From: Pseudomonas sp. RC10
GTDB taxonomy: Bacteria > Pseudomonadota > Gammaproteobacteria > Pseudomonadales > Pseudomonadaceae
DNA: 64,000 bases
Assembly (NCBI RefSeq): GCF_038397775.1
Contig: NZ_CP151650.1
Location: 5,332,001-5,396,000 of the forward strand
Direction: 5' to 3'
A program made the translations under genes and the position numbers. Positions 1 to 9,038 of this stretch are shown here, piece by piece. The notes under the pieces were generated by a model. That model made no database searches. It was not told where the DNA came from and was given only the letters and a program-made list of their open reading frames with translations. Position 1 is the stretch's first letter. Each line of letters begins with the position of its first letter.

Positions 1-210
1 CCCTTTGAGCAACAGGATTCGGCAGTGAGGGCGACCGTCTGCGTCGACAGTCGCCAGTGTCATGGCATTGGCTTCGACAGGCGCTTGCTCGGTCTTCACC
101 GCTTCGTCGAACCATTGACGGAACAACAAAAAGGGTTCTGCCGGCGCCTGCGATTCGGTCAGACCCTCGCGAGCGTAGTTACGACGCATATCAGCCAGAT
201 GCTGGCTCAT
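1..210 (-). CDS. pdxH: Pyridoxamine 5'-phosphate oxidase, N-terminal part (cut by window edge)
   Basis: The first 70 codons of a minus-strand gene that runs off the left edge. The translation begins [20 protein letters not shown] and continues through FRQWFDEAV and [20 protein letters not shown], which is the N-terminus of PdxH, the FMN-dependent oxidase that makes pyridoxal 5'-phosphate from pyridoxamine or pyridoxine phosphate in the cytosol. An AAGGA ribosome site lies just upstream of the ATG. The next gene upstream, an OmpA-like lipoprotein on the same strand, is also pdxH's neighbour in P. aeruginosa. The FMN and substrate residues of the C-terminal half are outside the window, so only identity, not completeness, can be judged. 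Confidence 0.9.
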   Translation of the reverse strand, partial: MSQHLADMRRNYAREGLTESQAPAEPFLLFRQWFDEAVKTEQAPVEANAMTLATVDADGRPHCRILLLKG

Positions 211-258
211 CACTGCCTTCCTTAATCGGTATCCGGAAACGGGACACCGATATTACCC

Positions 259-1344
259 TCAGTTGGCACTCGCTTGGGCGTCCGCAGCCGGTTTCTTGGC
301 CGCTGCTTTTGCCGGTGCAGGCTTGGCCTTGGCAGGGGCTGCTTTTTTCACCGGGGCTTTTTTCGCGGCAGGCGCTTTGGCAGCGGTCGCCTTCTTCGCA
401 GGCGTTGCGGATTTAGCCGGCGCGGCGGCCGCTGGAGCAGGCGCTACGGCAGGCTTGGCTTGTTGCTGCACGGCCACCAGCGTCGGGGATGGCGGCAGGT
501 TGTACTTGGCCATCAGCGCGACCATGGTGTCCTGCGGCGTCATGATGATTTCAACACGACGGTTCAGCGCACGACCCGCAGCGCTGTCATCCGCTGCACG
601 AGGCATTACCGCCCCCATGCCGCGCAGGTTCAGACGATTACGCTCAAGACCGCTCAAGCGGAAGATCGCCGCGACCGACTGGGCGCGCTGCTGGCTGATT
701 TTCAGGTTGGTGTCGCTGGCAACGTCGCTGTGCCCCAACACCAGAATCGCGGTTTTCTGATCGCCTTCGACGACCTTGGCCATGCGGGTGATCGGGCCAA
801 GGTTGATCGGCAGCAGCATTTCCGGACGATCCGGATTGAAGGTACTGTCCACGGGCGCAGTCACGACCAGCACGTCTTCACGGCGCTCGAACTGGAATTT
901 GCTGTCCTTGATCGCTTCACGAACTTTTGGCTCGTATTGGTCAAGCCAGGCTTGGGTGACTTTCGGGTCAACCTTGGGAATGGCAGGCGCTGCGTCTTTC
1001 TTCGCTTCGCTGGTGCCGAACGGCCACCACCACTTGCCACCATCGTCAGCTTTCGCGACGTCCGGCTTGGCGGCAGGCTGAGTGGCTGCCAGTGCAGGCT
1101 GCTTGTCGGTCTTGCCGTGGTCGGAGCCGAACGGCCAGTACCAATGCGAGCCACTCTCGGCTTCGGTTTTGGCCACTTCAGCGATCGCCGGGCTGGGTGC
1201 TGGCTTAACAGGTGCGGCGTCTGAGCCTTTGCTGGAGCCGAACGACCACCAGTGATCGTTGCTGGCCGATGAATCCTGAGGGGTTTGTGCGCAGCCGGTA
1301 ACGGCGAGGCACAAGGCAAATGCGAGACTTTTATTGGCAGACAT
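259..1344 (-). CDS. OmpA-family lipoprotein with aromatic repeats and Ala/Lys/Pro tail
   Basis: 361 residues. A short signal peptide ends in a lipobox (LAVTGC, Cys18), so an outer-membrane lipoprotein is predicted. Residues 30-115 carry three copies of a short aromatic motif (WWSFG, WYWPFG, WWWPFG) separated by Ala/Pro/Lys linkers. An OmpA/MotB-type peptidoglycan-binding domain occupies about residues 160-275 (GHSD, then LNRRVEI). The last 55 residues are a low-complexity AAPAKKA-type tail resembling histone-like C-termini. It probably tethers the outer membrane to peptidoglycan; the role of the repeats and the basic tail is unknown. It lies 48 bp upstream of pdxH on the same strand. Confidence 0.8.
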   Translation of the reverse strand: MSANKSLAFALCLAVTGCAQTPQDSSASNDHWWSFGSSKGSDAAPVKPAPSPAIAEVAKTEAESGSHWYWPFGSDHGKTDKQPALAATQPAAKPDVAKADDGGKWWWPFGTSEAKKDAAPAIPKVDPKVTQAWLDQYEPKVREAIKDSKFQFERREDVLVVTAPVDSTFNPDRPEMLLPINLGPITRMAKVVEGDQKTAILVLGHSDVASDTNLKISQQRAQSVAAIFRLSGLERNRLNLRGMGAVMPRAADDSAAGRALNRRVEIIMTPQDTMVALMAKYNLPPSPTLVAVQQQAKPAVAPAPAAAAPAKSATPAKKATAAKAPAAKKAPVKKAAPAKAKPAPAKAAAKKPAADAQASAN

Positions 1345-1494
1345 GGTGACTCACACAAATAATTGATCAGAAAATGAACGAAGCAGCGCCCATATAACAC
1401 GCATAAACGCCGATTTGGAAAAGGAAACCGCTCTACGGTTCCGATATGAGCGGTTTAACTGACAGTCGGTAGAACAAGCACTTATCGCCGATAG

Positions 1495-2643
1495 TTATTG
1501 CAAACACTCAGCAAGCGTCCGAACCAGACCTTGTGCGCGCGGGTCCATCAGCACATAGGGGCCCAAGGTGTTGGTGACGAAGCCAAAGGCCACATCGCGC
1601 TCGGGGTCGGCGAACCCTACCGACCCTCCCGCCCCCGGATGACCGAAGGATTTCCCGCCCAGCCCGAACGTGGCGTTGGGCACGGTTTGCTGATCGAGCA
1701 TGCAGCCCAACCCAAAACGTGTCTGGGTGAGCAGGGTCTTGTCCTGACCGATGCTGTGCTCGCGGGTCAGCTCGTTGATCAGGTCGGCTTCCAGCAGGCT
1801 GCCGTCAAGCAGCGCGCTGTAAAAACCGGCCAGACTGCGGGCGTTACCGTGGCCGTTGGCAGCCGGTTGTTGCATGCGCCGCCACTCGGGTTTGTTAGTG
1901 CTGGTCATCACCGACGGCGGATTGGTGAACGCTCGGGCGGTCATCGACGTGGGCTCGCGCATCGTCGTCTGAACCAGACGCTGAGCAGCCTCGTCACCCA
2001 TGTTGCCCTTGCCCCGCGCGATGTGTGCGACGCGATGGAATTCCTCGTCCGGCAGGCCCACATGGAAATCCAGGCCCAACGGTCGCGTGATGCGCGCAGC
2101 GATGGCCTCACCCGGCCCGCGTCCGTCGGCGCGACGAATCACTTCGCCCACCAGCCAGCCGTACGTGATCGCCGCATAGCCATGGCCCTGCCCCGGCGTC
2201 CACCACGGCTCCTCCGCCGCCAGTGCATCCGTCATGGCCTGCCAGTCGTACAGCGCTTCGGCCGGCAGCAGGTTGCGAATGGCCGGAAGCCCCGCCTGAT
2301 GGCAGAGCAACTGCCGCAAGGTGATCGACTGCTTGCCCGCTGCCGCAAACTCGGGCCACAGGCGCGACACCGGTTCATCCAGATTCAGCTTGCCTTCACC
2401 CACCATCTGCAGGGCAGTGACAGCGGTAAACGTCTTGGTGCAGGAGAACAGGTTGGCAATCGTGTCGGTGTGCCAGGCCTGCGCGCCGTCCTTGTCTGCC
2501 GTGCCCGACCACAGATCGAGAACAGTCTCTCCGCCAATCTGCACGCACAGTGCCGCGCCACGCTCCTGAGGATCGTCGAACAGCGCGGCGAACGCGTCGC
2601 GCACGGCTTCGAATTGAAGCTCGAAATGACCTTGAATCTGCAC
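1495..2643 (-). CDS. Class C beta-lactamase-fold serine hydrolase (EstB-like esterase)
   Basis: About 382 residues if started at the GTG at 2643, which has a GGAGAG ribosome site 7 bases upstream; a longer GTG start at 2670 has no clear site. The SxxK nucleophile motif is visible as SCTK (Ser about residue 67), with a downstream YGW that fits the Tyr motif of the EstB/penicillin-binding-protein-like family and a glycine-rich HPGAGGS segment near the C-terminus. No signal peptide is seen, so a cytosolic esterase is more likely than a true beta-lactamase. It sits between dinG and the OmpA lipoprotein as in P. aeruginosa. The physiological substrate cannot be told from sequence. Confidence 0.85.
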   Translation of the reverse strand: MQIQGHFELQFEAVRDAFAALFDDPQERGAALCVQIGGETVLDLWSGTADKDGAQAWHTDTIANLFSCTKTFTAVTALQMVGEGKLNLDEPVSRLWPEFAAAGKQSITLRQLLCHQAGLPAIRNLLPAEALYDWQAMTDALAAEEPWWTPGQGHGYAAITYGWLVGEVIRRADGRGPGEAIAARITRPLGLDFHVGLPDEEFHRVAHIARGKGNMGDEAAQRLVQTTMREPTSMTARAFTNPPSVMTSTNKPEWRRMQQPAANGHGNARSLAGFYSALLDGSLLEADLINELTREHSIGQDKTLLTQTRFGLGCMLDQQTVPNATFGLGGKSFGHPGAGGSVGFADPERDVAFGFVTNTLGPYVLMDPRAQGLVRTLAECLQ

Positions 2644-2778
2644 GGTGTCACTCTCCGGCTCGGGCTGCACAAAATGGCGTGCATTGTTCCAGCGATTGGT
2701 GGATTTGGGAACCGCGCTGCACCGTCAGACGCACAGCACGGGCTGTAGGCGCCGAGGCAGGCGACGCCCTTCAGACCC

Positions 2779-4923
2779 TTAGGAAATTTCCCGTCGAAAC
2801 GGCGGCAGCGCGTTGAGGATGGCTTTGCCGTAACGCTGGGTCACGACGCGCCGGTCCAGCAGCGTGATGATGCCGCGGTCTTTCTCGGTGCGCAGCAGCC
2901 GCCCGCAGGCCTGAATCAAACGCAGCGAGGCATCGGGCACGGCGATTTCCATGAACGGATTGCCACCCCGCGCTTCGATCCATTCCGCCAGAGCCGCTTC
3001 GACCGGATCGTCGGGCACCGCGAAGGGAATCTTGGCGATGACCACGTGTTCGCAGTAGGCACCGGGCAGGTCGACCCCCTCGGCGAAACTGGCGAGGCCG
3101 AACAGCACGCTCTCATCGCCGCCGTCGACCCGCGCCTTGTGCTTGTTGAGGGTCTCTTGCTTGGACAGGTTGCCCTGAATGAACACCCGCTTGCGCCAGT
3201 CGCGTTCAAGCCCATCGAAGACTTCCTGCATCTGCTTGCGCGATGAGAACAGCACCAGCGTGCCTTTGGAGCCTTCGACCAGATCCGGCAACTCGCGAAT
3301 GATTGCAGCCGTGTGTTCCGCAGCGTTGCGCGGGTCCGCCTTGAGGTCCGGGACCCGCAAGACACCGGCATCAGCGTGATGAAACGGGCTTGGCACCACG
3401 GCCGTGACTGCATCTTTGGGCAGACCGGCGCGCATGCGGTAGCGGTCGAACTTGCCCAAGGCGGTCAGCGTCGCGGAAGTGACCAGCGCGCCGTAAGCGA
3501 CATTCCACAGATTGCGACGGAGCATTTCCGCCGCCAGGATCGGGCTGGCATTGACTTCGATGTCGAACAGCGAACCGCTGTCGGCCAACGTCAGCCAGCG
3601 CGCCATGGGCGGGCTGTTTTCCGGGTCTTCGGCGGTGAACGCGGTCCACAGTTCCCAGTTACCATGTGCCCGCGCCAACAGGCTGCCGAACAACGGATAC
3701 CACTCCTCCGCCTGATGGCTGGCGATGCCGATGTTGACCTCGCCGTCCATGCCTTCCTTGAGGAGTTCAGTGAGGCGGGTGAACAGGTCGTCGAGCCGCG
3801 CAAAACCCTTCTTCAGCTCGATGCCCATCTCGCGCATGTGCTCGGGCACCACGCCGCCAACGAAACGATGGCGAGGACGCTCACGGCCTTCCATGTCTTC
3901 GCCGGCTTTGAAATCGGCCAGTTGCTCACACGCCGTGAACATGAACTGCTGGTGGGTCTTGATCTCGCGGGCCAGTTCCGGCACCTGCTCGATGAGCTTG
4001 CCCAGATCGCCGGGCAGCGGGTGCTGAGCCAGCAATTTGGTGAGGTTTTTGGCGGTCTGTTCAAGCCAGTCGGCGGTGGAACGCAAACGGCTGAAATGGG
4101 CGAAATGGCCGATCGCCTTGTCCGGCAGGTGATGGCCTTCGTCGAACACGTAGAGGGTGTCGCGAGGATCGGGCAGCACGGCACCGCCACCCAACGCCAG
4201 GTCGGCCAGCACCATGTCATGGTTGGTCACGATCACGTCGACTTTGCCCATGCCTTCACGGGCTTTATAGAAGGCGCACTGCTGAAAGTTCGGGCAGTGC
4301 CGGTTGGTGCATTGGCTGTGATCGGTGGTCAGTCGTGCCCAGTCCTGATCCGCGAGTTCCTGGGGCCAGCTGTCGCGGTCGCCGTCCCACTTATTGCCCG
4401 CGAGCTTTTCGATCATGGTGGTGAAGAGTTTCTGACTGGCCTCATCGACCTCGATCTTGAAGCCTTCTTCCTCGAACAATTGTGCGGTGGCGCTTTGTGC
4501 GTTGCCTTCCTGCAACAACACGTCGAGCTTGGACAGGCACATGTAGCGCCCTCGCCCCTTGGCCAGCGAGAAGGTGAAGTTCAGGCCGCTGTTGCGCATC
4601 AGGTCGGGCAGGTCCTTGTGGACAATCTGCTCCTGCAGCGCGACGGTTGCAGTCGCAATGACCAGCCGTTTGCCCGCTGCCTTGGCCGTGGGAATCGCCG
4701 CGATGGCGTACGCCACCGTCTTGCCCGTACCCGTTCCGGCCTCAACCGCAACCACCGCGGGGTCACCCGTGCGGCGCCCCTCTTCATCGGTGTCGATGTC
4801 CCCCAGCACCTTGGCCACCTCGGCAATCATCAAACGCTGGCCGTAGCGAGGCTTGAGGCTTTTGGCTTCGAGGAAACGCGAATAGGCGCCCTGAATCTGG
4901 GATTTGAGTTCGGTACTGATCAT
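2779..4923 (-). CDS. dinG: ATP-dependent DNA helicase DinG
   Basis: 714 residues from the ATG at 4923; the open frame extends 12 codons further but the translation MISTELKSQIQGAYSRF is the usual DinG start. Walker A (GTGTGKT, about residues 63-69) and the DEGH box mark a superfamily 2 XPD/DinG helicase. Cysteines around RYMCLSK and CTNRHCPNFQQC are those expected to hold the 4Fe-4S cluster. DinG unwinds DNA 5' to 3', including R-loops and forked structures. It is divergent from the CopD-like gene at 5048 and shares a 124-bp control region with it. Confidence 0.93.
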   Translation of the reverse strand: MISTELKSQIQGAYSRFLEAKSLKPRYGQRLMIAEVAKVLGDIDTDEEGRRTGDPAVVAVEAGTGTGKTVAYAIAAIPTAKAAGKRLVIATATVALQEQIVHKDLPDLMRNSGLNFTFSLAKGRGRYMCLSKLDVLLQEGNAQSATAQLFEEEGFKIEVDEASQKLFTTMIEKLAGNKWDGDRDSWPQELADQDWARLTTDHSQCTNRHCPNFQQCAFYKAREGMGKVDVIVTNHDMVLADLALGGGAVLPDPRDTLYVFDEGHHLPDKAIGHFAHFSRLRSTADWLEQTAKNLTKLLAQHPLPGDLGKLIEQVPELAREIKTHQQFMFTACEQLADFKAGEDMEGRERPRHRFVGGVVPEHMREMGIELKKGFARLDDLFTRLTELLKEGMDGEVNIGIASHQAEEWYPLFGSLLARAHGNWELWTAFTAEDPENSPPMARWLTLADSGSLFDIEVNASPILAAEMLRRNLWNVAYGALVTSATLTALGKFDRYRMRAGLPKDAVTAVVPSPFHHADAGVLRVPDLKADPRNAAEHTAAIIRELPDLVEGSKGTLVLFSSRKQMQEVFDGLERDWRKRVFIQGNLSKQETLNKHKARVDGGDESVLFGLASFAEGVDLPGAYCEHVVIAKIPFAVPDDPVEAALAEWIEARGGNPFMEIAVPDASLRLIQACGRLLRTEKDRGIITLLDRRVVTQRYGKAILNALPPFRREIS

Positions 4924-4998
4924 GGGCTGGGTCGTTGGCTCGGCATCGCAGGGTAACAAGTGAAAAAACCGCTGGATAAATTATCAGTGGTTGCAGCG

Positions 4999-5016
4999 GG
5001 CGGCTATCATACCGCG
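4999..5016 (-). promoter_or_regulatory. -10-like element upstream of dinG
   Basis: Read on the minus strand this is CGCGGTATGATAGCCGCC, containing a TATGAT hexamer at 5011-5006, about 85 bases before the dinG ATG. Nearly the same 18 bases stand in front of apbC at 27109-27126. No good -35 hexamer is visible. Confidence 0.35.
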
Positions 5017-5047
5017 CTAAATCCTTCTGCGCAGATCGGAGTTGTCG

Positions 5048-5512
5048 ATGTCACCTGTAGCCTTTGTCTACGTACTGCACGTATTTTCTGCCGTCCTGTG
5101 GGTAGGCGGGATGTTTTTTGCCTGGATGATTCTGCGACCAGCGGTCATCGCCGCCCTGGAAGGCCCGGCCCGCCTGAAGCTGTGGGTGCAGGTGTTTCCG
5201 CGTTTCTTCGTCTGGGTGTGGTGCGCGGTGATTATGCTGCCGGTCACCGGGATCGGCATGATCAACCTCAACTTCAGCGGCTTTCAGACCGCGCCTCGCT
5301 ACGTGCAAGTCATGATCGGGCTGTATGTGGTGATGGTGGCGTTGTTTCTGCGCATCTCGACGCTGAACCTGCCGAACCTGCGCAAAGCCGTCGCGGCGGA
5401 GCAATGGGCCGACGGTGCCGCTGCGTTGGGTGGAATTCGGCGGTTGGTGGGGATCAACCTGATCGTGGGGATTGCCGTGATTGCCATTGCTGCGGCACGG
5501 CCCGGGTTTTGA
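5048..5512 (+). CDS. CopD-like/DUF integral membrane protein
   Basis: 154 residues. The ATG at 5048 is preferred over an in-frame TTG at 5042 because GGAG lies 6 bases before it. The protein is almost entirely hydrophobic, with four likely membrane helices starting at FVYVLHVFSAVLWVGGMFF, then a segment around VFPRFFVWVWCAVIMLP, one around VMIGLYVVMVALFL and a C-terminal one at LIVGIAVIAIAA. The His in the first helix and the overall layout fit the CopD/YkgB-like family found in membrane copper-related or haem-related proteins, but no function is established for this member. It is transcribed divergently from dinG. Confidence 0.75.
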   Translation: MSPVAFVYVLHVFSAVLWVGGMFFAWMILRPAVIAALEGPARLKLWVQVFPRFFVWVWCAVIMLPVTGIGMINLNFSGFQTAPRYVQVMIGLYVVMVALFLRISTLNLPNLRKAVAAEQWADGAAALGGIRRLVGINLIVGIAVIAIAAARPGF

Positions 5513-5540
5513 CTGTCCCCGCTAGCCTGCGGACGGACGG

Positions 5541-5630
5541 TGTGGGAGCGCATTCATTCGCAAATGGCGTTCGCAGGCGCCACATCCCGGCTGGATGCAC
5601 CGCCCTCTCGCGAATCAATTCGCTCCCAGA
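5541..5630. repeat. Degenerate REPIN (GTGGGAGCG class)
   Basis: Two inverted copies of a REP close to GGGAGCGAATTCATTCGCGA face each other about 45 bp apart. Both arms carry changes (cATTCATTCGCAAA and CGCGAATcAATTCGC), so this is an old copy. It lies between the ends of two convergent genes. Confidence 0.75.
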
Positions 5631-5648
5631 GTGAATTGCGGGGTGGCG

Positions 5649-6422
5649 TTACAGCTTGCGAACGCTAACCGATCCCGCAGGCCCGGTGGCCCCAGTCTGG
5701 CCTTTATCGCCGTTCTTGCCTGACTTGGCGCCATCGGCACGGTAAACCACGCAACCCTTGGAGGCGCCGCCCTTGCCACCGCGACCGCCCTCGCCGCCTG
5801 CGCCACCGGCACCGCCTTGCACGTTCACCTTCACGCGGTCGTCCGGAAATGCCTGAGGCAGCTCCAGTCGCACCAAAGCCCCCGGCGCACCGTCACGGCC
5901 ATTGCCGCCGTTGTCGCCGTCATACCCCCGGCTTGCCGATCCCCACGTGCAACCAGGGTCCTGGCCATTGCCACCGTCAAGACCGACATACCCCGGCGAA
6001 CCTGCACCGCCGCGCGCATCAATCGACAAGACGTCAGCACTCAGTTGCTCAATGCGCACGTTCAGGTTGCGACCCGGCAGCGGCGATTTCTGGAAGGTCC
6101 CCGGTGCACCACGGGCGGTGATTTGAGCACCAGAGCCCAGGTTGCCCTGTTTGACGTCCAGCTTGAACGGCTCCGCGCTTGGCACGATGGCGATGCGCGA
6201 CTCATGCCCCATCACCAACTGACCGACCTGCACTTCGACCAGGCCTGCCGGGATCAGCAAGGTGCCGTAATCGGCCACGTCCAGACGGTCCAGCTTCAAC
6301 ACACTGGCGTTGCTGGGCAGGCGCATCAGCGAATGCGGCTCAACCGTGAGAGCCTGGGCCATCACCAGAGAACTGCTCAGGGCCGACAGCAGGCTCGCCG
6401 TCATCAGTAACGCGTTACGCAT
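5649..6422 (-). CDS. Exported glycine-rich, collagen-like protein of unknown function
   Basis: 257 residues beginning with a clear signal peptide that ends near VMAQA (residue 23), so it is exported. Residues 25-130 look like a beta-rich domain without recognisable family. From about residue 135 the sequence becomes glycine-rich with Gly-X-Y-like and GG runs (GGAGSPG, GGNGQDPG, GGAGGAGGEGGRGGKGG, GKNGDKGQTGATGPAG), and two cysteines are present. This is collagen-like or polyglycine-helix-like in composition. It overlaps the end of the DUF1145 gene by 8 bp, so the two are probably co-transcribed. I cannot assign a function; a surface or matrix protein is an inference. Confidence 0.7.
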   Translation of the reverse strand: MRNALLMTASLLSALSSSLVMAQALTVEPHSLMRLPSNASVLKLDRLDVADYGTLLIPAGLVEVQVGQLVMGHESRIAIVPSAEPFKLDVKQGNLGSGAQITARGAPGTFQKSPLPGRNLNVRIEQLSADVLSIDARGGAGSPGYVGLDGGNGQDPGCTWGSASRGYDGDNGGNGRDGAPGALVRLELPQAFPDDRVKVNVQGGAGGAGGEGGRGGKGGASKGCVVYRADGAKSGKNGDKGQTGATGPAGSVSVRKL

Positions 6423-6690
6423 GGTGAACCTCTGCCTGGCGGCGACCGAAGGATTGCAGGTGGAAAATACCGAAAATCAAAATCTGCAAGCGGTCGGACC
6501 ATGGATGCAAACGCCCCCGCAGGCTGCCGTTGAAGAGAAACAGTTCCATCACATGCGTCAGCAGCAAGAGGCTGCCCGCCAGCTTGAGCAACATACCGAA
6601 AGGCACCGGCAAAACGGCGGCCTGACTGACCAGCACCACCGCCCAGAACCCCAACGTCAAGACTTTACCCAACCCCCAAACCACCTTCAT
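6415..6690 (-). CDS. DUF1145 family small membrane protein
   Basis: 91 residues starting MKVVWGLGKVLTLGFWAVVL, with two strongly hydrophobic segments (about residues 8-30 and 33-52) and a charged C-terminal tail. The layout and the N-terminal sequence match the DUF1145/YhhL family, whose function is not known. Its last codons overlap the start of the downstream glycine-rich exported protein by 8 bp, which suggests translational coupling. Confidence 0.75.
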   Translation of the reverse strand: MKVVWGLGKVLTLGFWAVVLVSQAAVLPVPFGMLLKLAGSLLLLTHVMELFLFNGSLRGRLHPWSDRLQILIFGIFHLQSFGRRQAEVHHA

Positions 6691-6850
6691 GACACGCCCC
6701 TGCTGTATTTTTATTGCTGTGCCGAAAAAGCTTTGCGCACAGTACGGCGACGGGAGCGACTATGCCAGAGGATGTTGCCAAATGCCGCAGGTTTGAGAGG
6801 TCATCTAGGGATCTTCATCCGAGAACGGATCTGGCGTTCGATGAAGATCC

Positions 6851-6941
6851 CTGTGGGAGCGAATTCATTCGCGAAAGGGGGTTTAGACGATAGAGATGCG
6901 GCGGTCATGCGCGCCTTTCGCGAATGAATTCGCTCCCACAG
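6851..6941. repeat. REPIN (GTGGGAGCGAATTC class)
   Basis: Two near-perfect inverted copies of GGGAGCGAATTCATTCGCGA. The 6691-7057 gap holds only this element, a terminator at 7012-7039 and, presumably, the promoter of the DUF1145 gene. Confidence 0.9.
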
Positions 6942-7011
6942 TCAGGGCCGTGTGCATGCCTCGAAAGCGCTGTCTTTTCCGGGACTCATCAACCTATCAA
7001 TCCCAAAAAAG

Positions 7012-7039
7012 AAAACCCCGGCACAAAGGCCGGGGTTTT
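7012..7039 (-). terminator. Rho-independent terminator of the OmpA lipoprotein gene
   Basis: An 11-bp perfect stem (AAAACCCCGGC / GCCGGGGTTTT) with a 6-base loop. It is symmetrical, with A and T runs on both sides, so it can act in both directions. It lies 19 bp beyond the stop of the gene at 7058. Confidence 0.9.
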
Positions 7040-7057
7040 CTGACAACGCGCAATCAA

Positions 7058-7759
7058 TCAACGATTGATTTTGATCTCGACACGACGGTTCAACGCACGA
7101 CCTTCAGCCGTTTTGTTGTCCGCTACCGGACGGGCTTCGCCATCGCCTTCAACCGACACGAACGAACTGCGCGCGATACCCGAGCTGATCAGATAATCCG
7201 TGACCGAATGCGCACGTTTTTCCGACAGCTTCTGGTTGTAGGCGTCGCTGCCCACGCTGTCCGTGTGACCACTCACGTGCAGCTGCACGTTCGGTGCCTC
7301 GGTTTTCAGCTTGGTCGCTACCATGTCCAGCTGTTGCTTGTCGCTTGGGGTCAGGGTTGCTTTGTTGAACTCGAAATGCACATCACGGATCGTGATCACT
7401 TCTTCCTTAGGCAGCACGACCGGGGCAGCCGCTGGCTCAGGCGCCGGGGTCACGATCGGGCAACCCGTCGCATCCACTGGCGTACCTTTCGGCGTGTTCG
7501 GGCACTTGTCGACGCTGTTCAGCACGCCATCGCCGTCATCATCACCGTCGCCGTGAGCGTAGCAATACGCGCCGGCCATCACGCCCACTGCCGCGCCGAA
7601 GCCCGCCGCCACCGAAGCGGACTGGAAGGCGCCGATCGCGGCACCACTCAGCGCGCCACCGGCAGCACACAGAGGCCAGTCGGTCTTTTGCAAGCCGGCA
7701 CAGCCCGTCAATACACTGGTAACCAAAATCAGAGGTAACGCTGTCCGAATCATGCTCAT
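7058..7759 (-). CDS. OmpA-family lipoprotein with glycine-zipper region
   Basis: 233 residues. The signal peptide ends in a lipobox (VLTGC, Cys20). Residues 30-70 are glycine/alanine rich and resemble a glycine-zipper membrane segment. A short Asp-rich stretch (DGDGDDDGDGV) followed by KCPNTPKGTPVDATGCP is a thrombospondin type 3/OmpA-linker calcium-binding motif. The OmpA peptidoglycan-binding domain covers residues 120-233 (GHTDSVGSDAYNQKLSEKRA, GRALNRRVEI). An AGGAG site precedes the first of two nearby ATG codons. The expected role is anchoring the outer membrane to peptidoglycan. Confidence 0.88.
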   Translation of the reverse strand: MSMIRTALPLILVTSVLTGCAGLQKTDWPLCAAGGALSGAAIGAFQSASVAAGFGAAVGVMAGAYCYAHGDGDDDGDGVLNSVDKCPNTPKGTPVDATGCPIVTPAPEPAAAPVVLPKEEVITIRDVHFEFNKATLTPSDKQQLDMVATKLKTEAPNVQLHVSGHTDSVGSDAYNQKLSEKRAHSVTDYLISSGIARSSFVSVEGDGEARPVADNKTAEGRALNRRVEIKINR

Positions 7760-8002
7760 ACAGTTCTTCTCCTTTGGTATCGGCTAAAACCGACTGAAAT
7801 GCAGTAAAGACGTCGCTGGGGCCATTTGCCACCCTAAAACCGGGGGTTTCTTGGTTTTCAGCGCACTATGTGGCTTGTTCTTTTACAAATAGCCTTTTGC
7901 CTTCACTCCGTACGCTTTGTCATGGCGACGGAGAAAAAAGTTCAGGCACTAGGCCATAAAGATTCGGCGCGCTAACCTTGCTGGCTTGATCGAGGGATTC
8001 AG

Positions 8003-8500
8003 ATGACCGACAGTTTCTCCACCCGCACGCCCCAGCAAGCGCTCGCCGCCCTGCTCGACCGCTATGCACCCAAGCGTTTGTTGCTGATTGGCGCGACGAC
8101 TTTTCCTGCGCTGCAAGCGTTTCAGGATGCCCATCCGGACACCGAACTGACGCACGCCGCGCCAGGGGCATTGCCCACTGAAATCGCCCGTCAGCGTTAT
8201 GATCTGGCGCTGGCCGTCGATTGCCTCGAACACCTCCCCAAACGCGCGGGTCTGGAATTGCTCGGCGGCATACGCAACCTCAACGCCAGCCGCATCGCCG
8301 TGCTGGCGGACATGACGGCCTGCGGCTGGCAGACGACGGATTTCTATTCGCTGGCCTTGCAAGCAAGCGAACGCTTCGCCCGGGACAAGCAGGTGCTGAC
8401 GCTGTTCACCTACGATCTGCGGGAATACAAACAGGTGCCGGACTGGCTGAACGCGAAGTTCTGGGCCAACCCGGAAAACTTTGGCAAATATTGGTGGTGA
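8003..8500 (+). CDS. DUF6231 family protein
   Basis: 165 residues. The N-terminal half ([16 protein letters not shown], then [18 protein letters not shown]) has the shape of a truncated Rossmann-fold methyltransferase: a beta strand with a glycine, then an acidic strand and an EHL motif. The sequence resembles the pseudomonad DUF6231 family, for which no activity is known. A GAGGG site precedes the ATG. It is 10 bp upstream of the YchJ-like gene and is probably co-transcribed with it. Confidence 0.7.
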   Translation: MTDSFSTRTPQQALAALLDRYAPKRLLLIGATTFPALQAFQDAHPDTELTHAAPGALPTEIARQRYDLALAVDCLEHLPKRAGLELLGGIRNLNASRIAVLADMTACGWQTTDFYSLALQASERFARDKQVLTLFTYDLREYKQVPDWLNAKFWANPENFGKYWW

Positions 8501-8510
8501 GACCTGCATC

Positions 8511-8984
8511 ATGAGCAGTGCAATTTGTCCCTGTGGCAGCGGCGACCTTCTGGATGGCTGCTGCGGTCGCTATCACGCGGGGCTGCCCGCGCCGTGCGCC
8601 GAGGCGTTGATGCGCTCGCGGTACAGCGCTTATGTGTTAGGTCTGGTGGATTACCTGCTGGACACGACGTTGCCGGTGCAGAAAAACAGCCTGGACCGCG
8701 ACTCGATTCAGCAGTGGAGCGCGCAAAGCACGTGGTTGGGGCTTGAGGTGGAAAGCGCCGAGTTACTGGGCGGCAAACCCGAGCACGCGTTCGTCACCTT
8801 CACCGCACGCTGGCATGACGCGACAGGCGAACACAGCCATCGCGAGCGCTCGGCGTTCGTGCAGAACAATGGCCGCTGGTACTTCATCGACCCGACCGTG
8901 CAACTCAAGGCCGGTCGCAACGACGCCTGCCCGTGCGGGAGCGAGCAGAAGTTCAAGAAGTGCTGCTCGGCCTACATGGCCTGA
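8511..8984 (+). CDS. YchJ family SEC-C zinc-binding protein (UPF0225)
   Basis: 157 residues from the ATG at 8511; the ten codons of open frame before it lie mostly in the preceding gene's 3' end. It has an N-terminal SEC-C-like zinc motif (CPCGSG, then CC) and a second at the C-terminus ([13 protein letters not shown]), with an NTF2-like central domain ending FIDPTVQL. This is the YchJ/UPF0225 architecture. The biochemical role is unknown. It follows the DUF6231 gene by 10 bp. Confidence 0.88.
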   Translation: MSSAICPCGSGDLLDGCCGRYHAGLPAPCAEALMRSRYSAYVLGLVDYLLDTTLPVQKNSLDRDSIQQWSAQSTWLGLEVESAELLGGKPEHAFVTFTARWHDATGEHSHRERSAFVQNNGRWYFIDPTVQLKAGRNDACPCGSEQKFKKCCSAYMA

Positions 8985-9038
8985 AACGCGCGGTCTTCTG
9001 TAGCCGTTCGAATTGTCAGGCTGCTACAGGGTTTGAAC

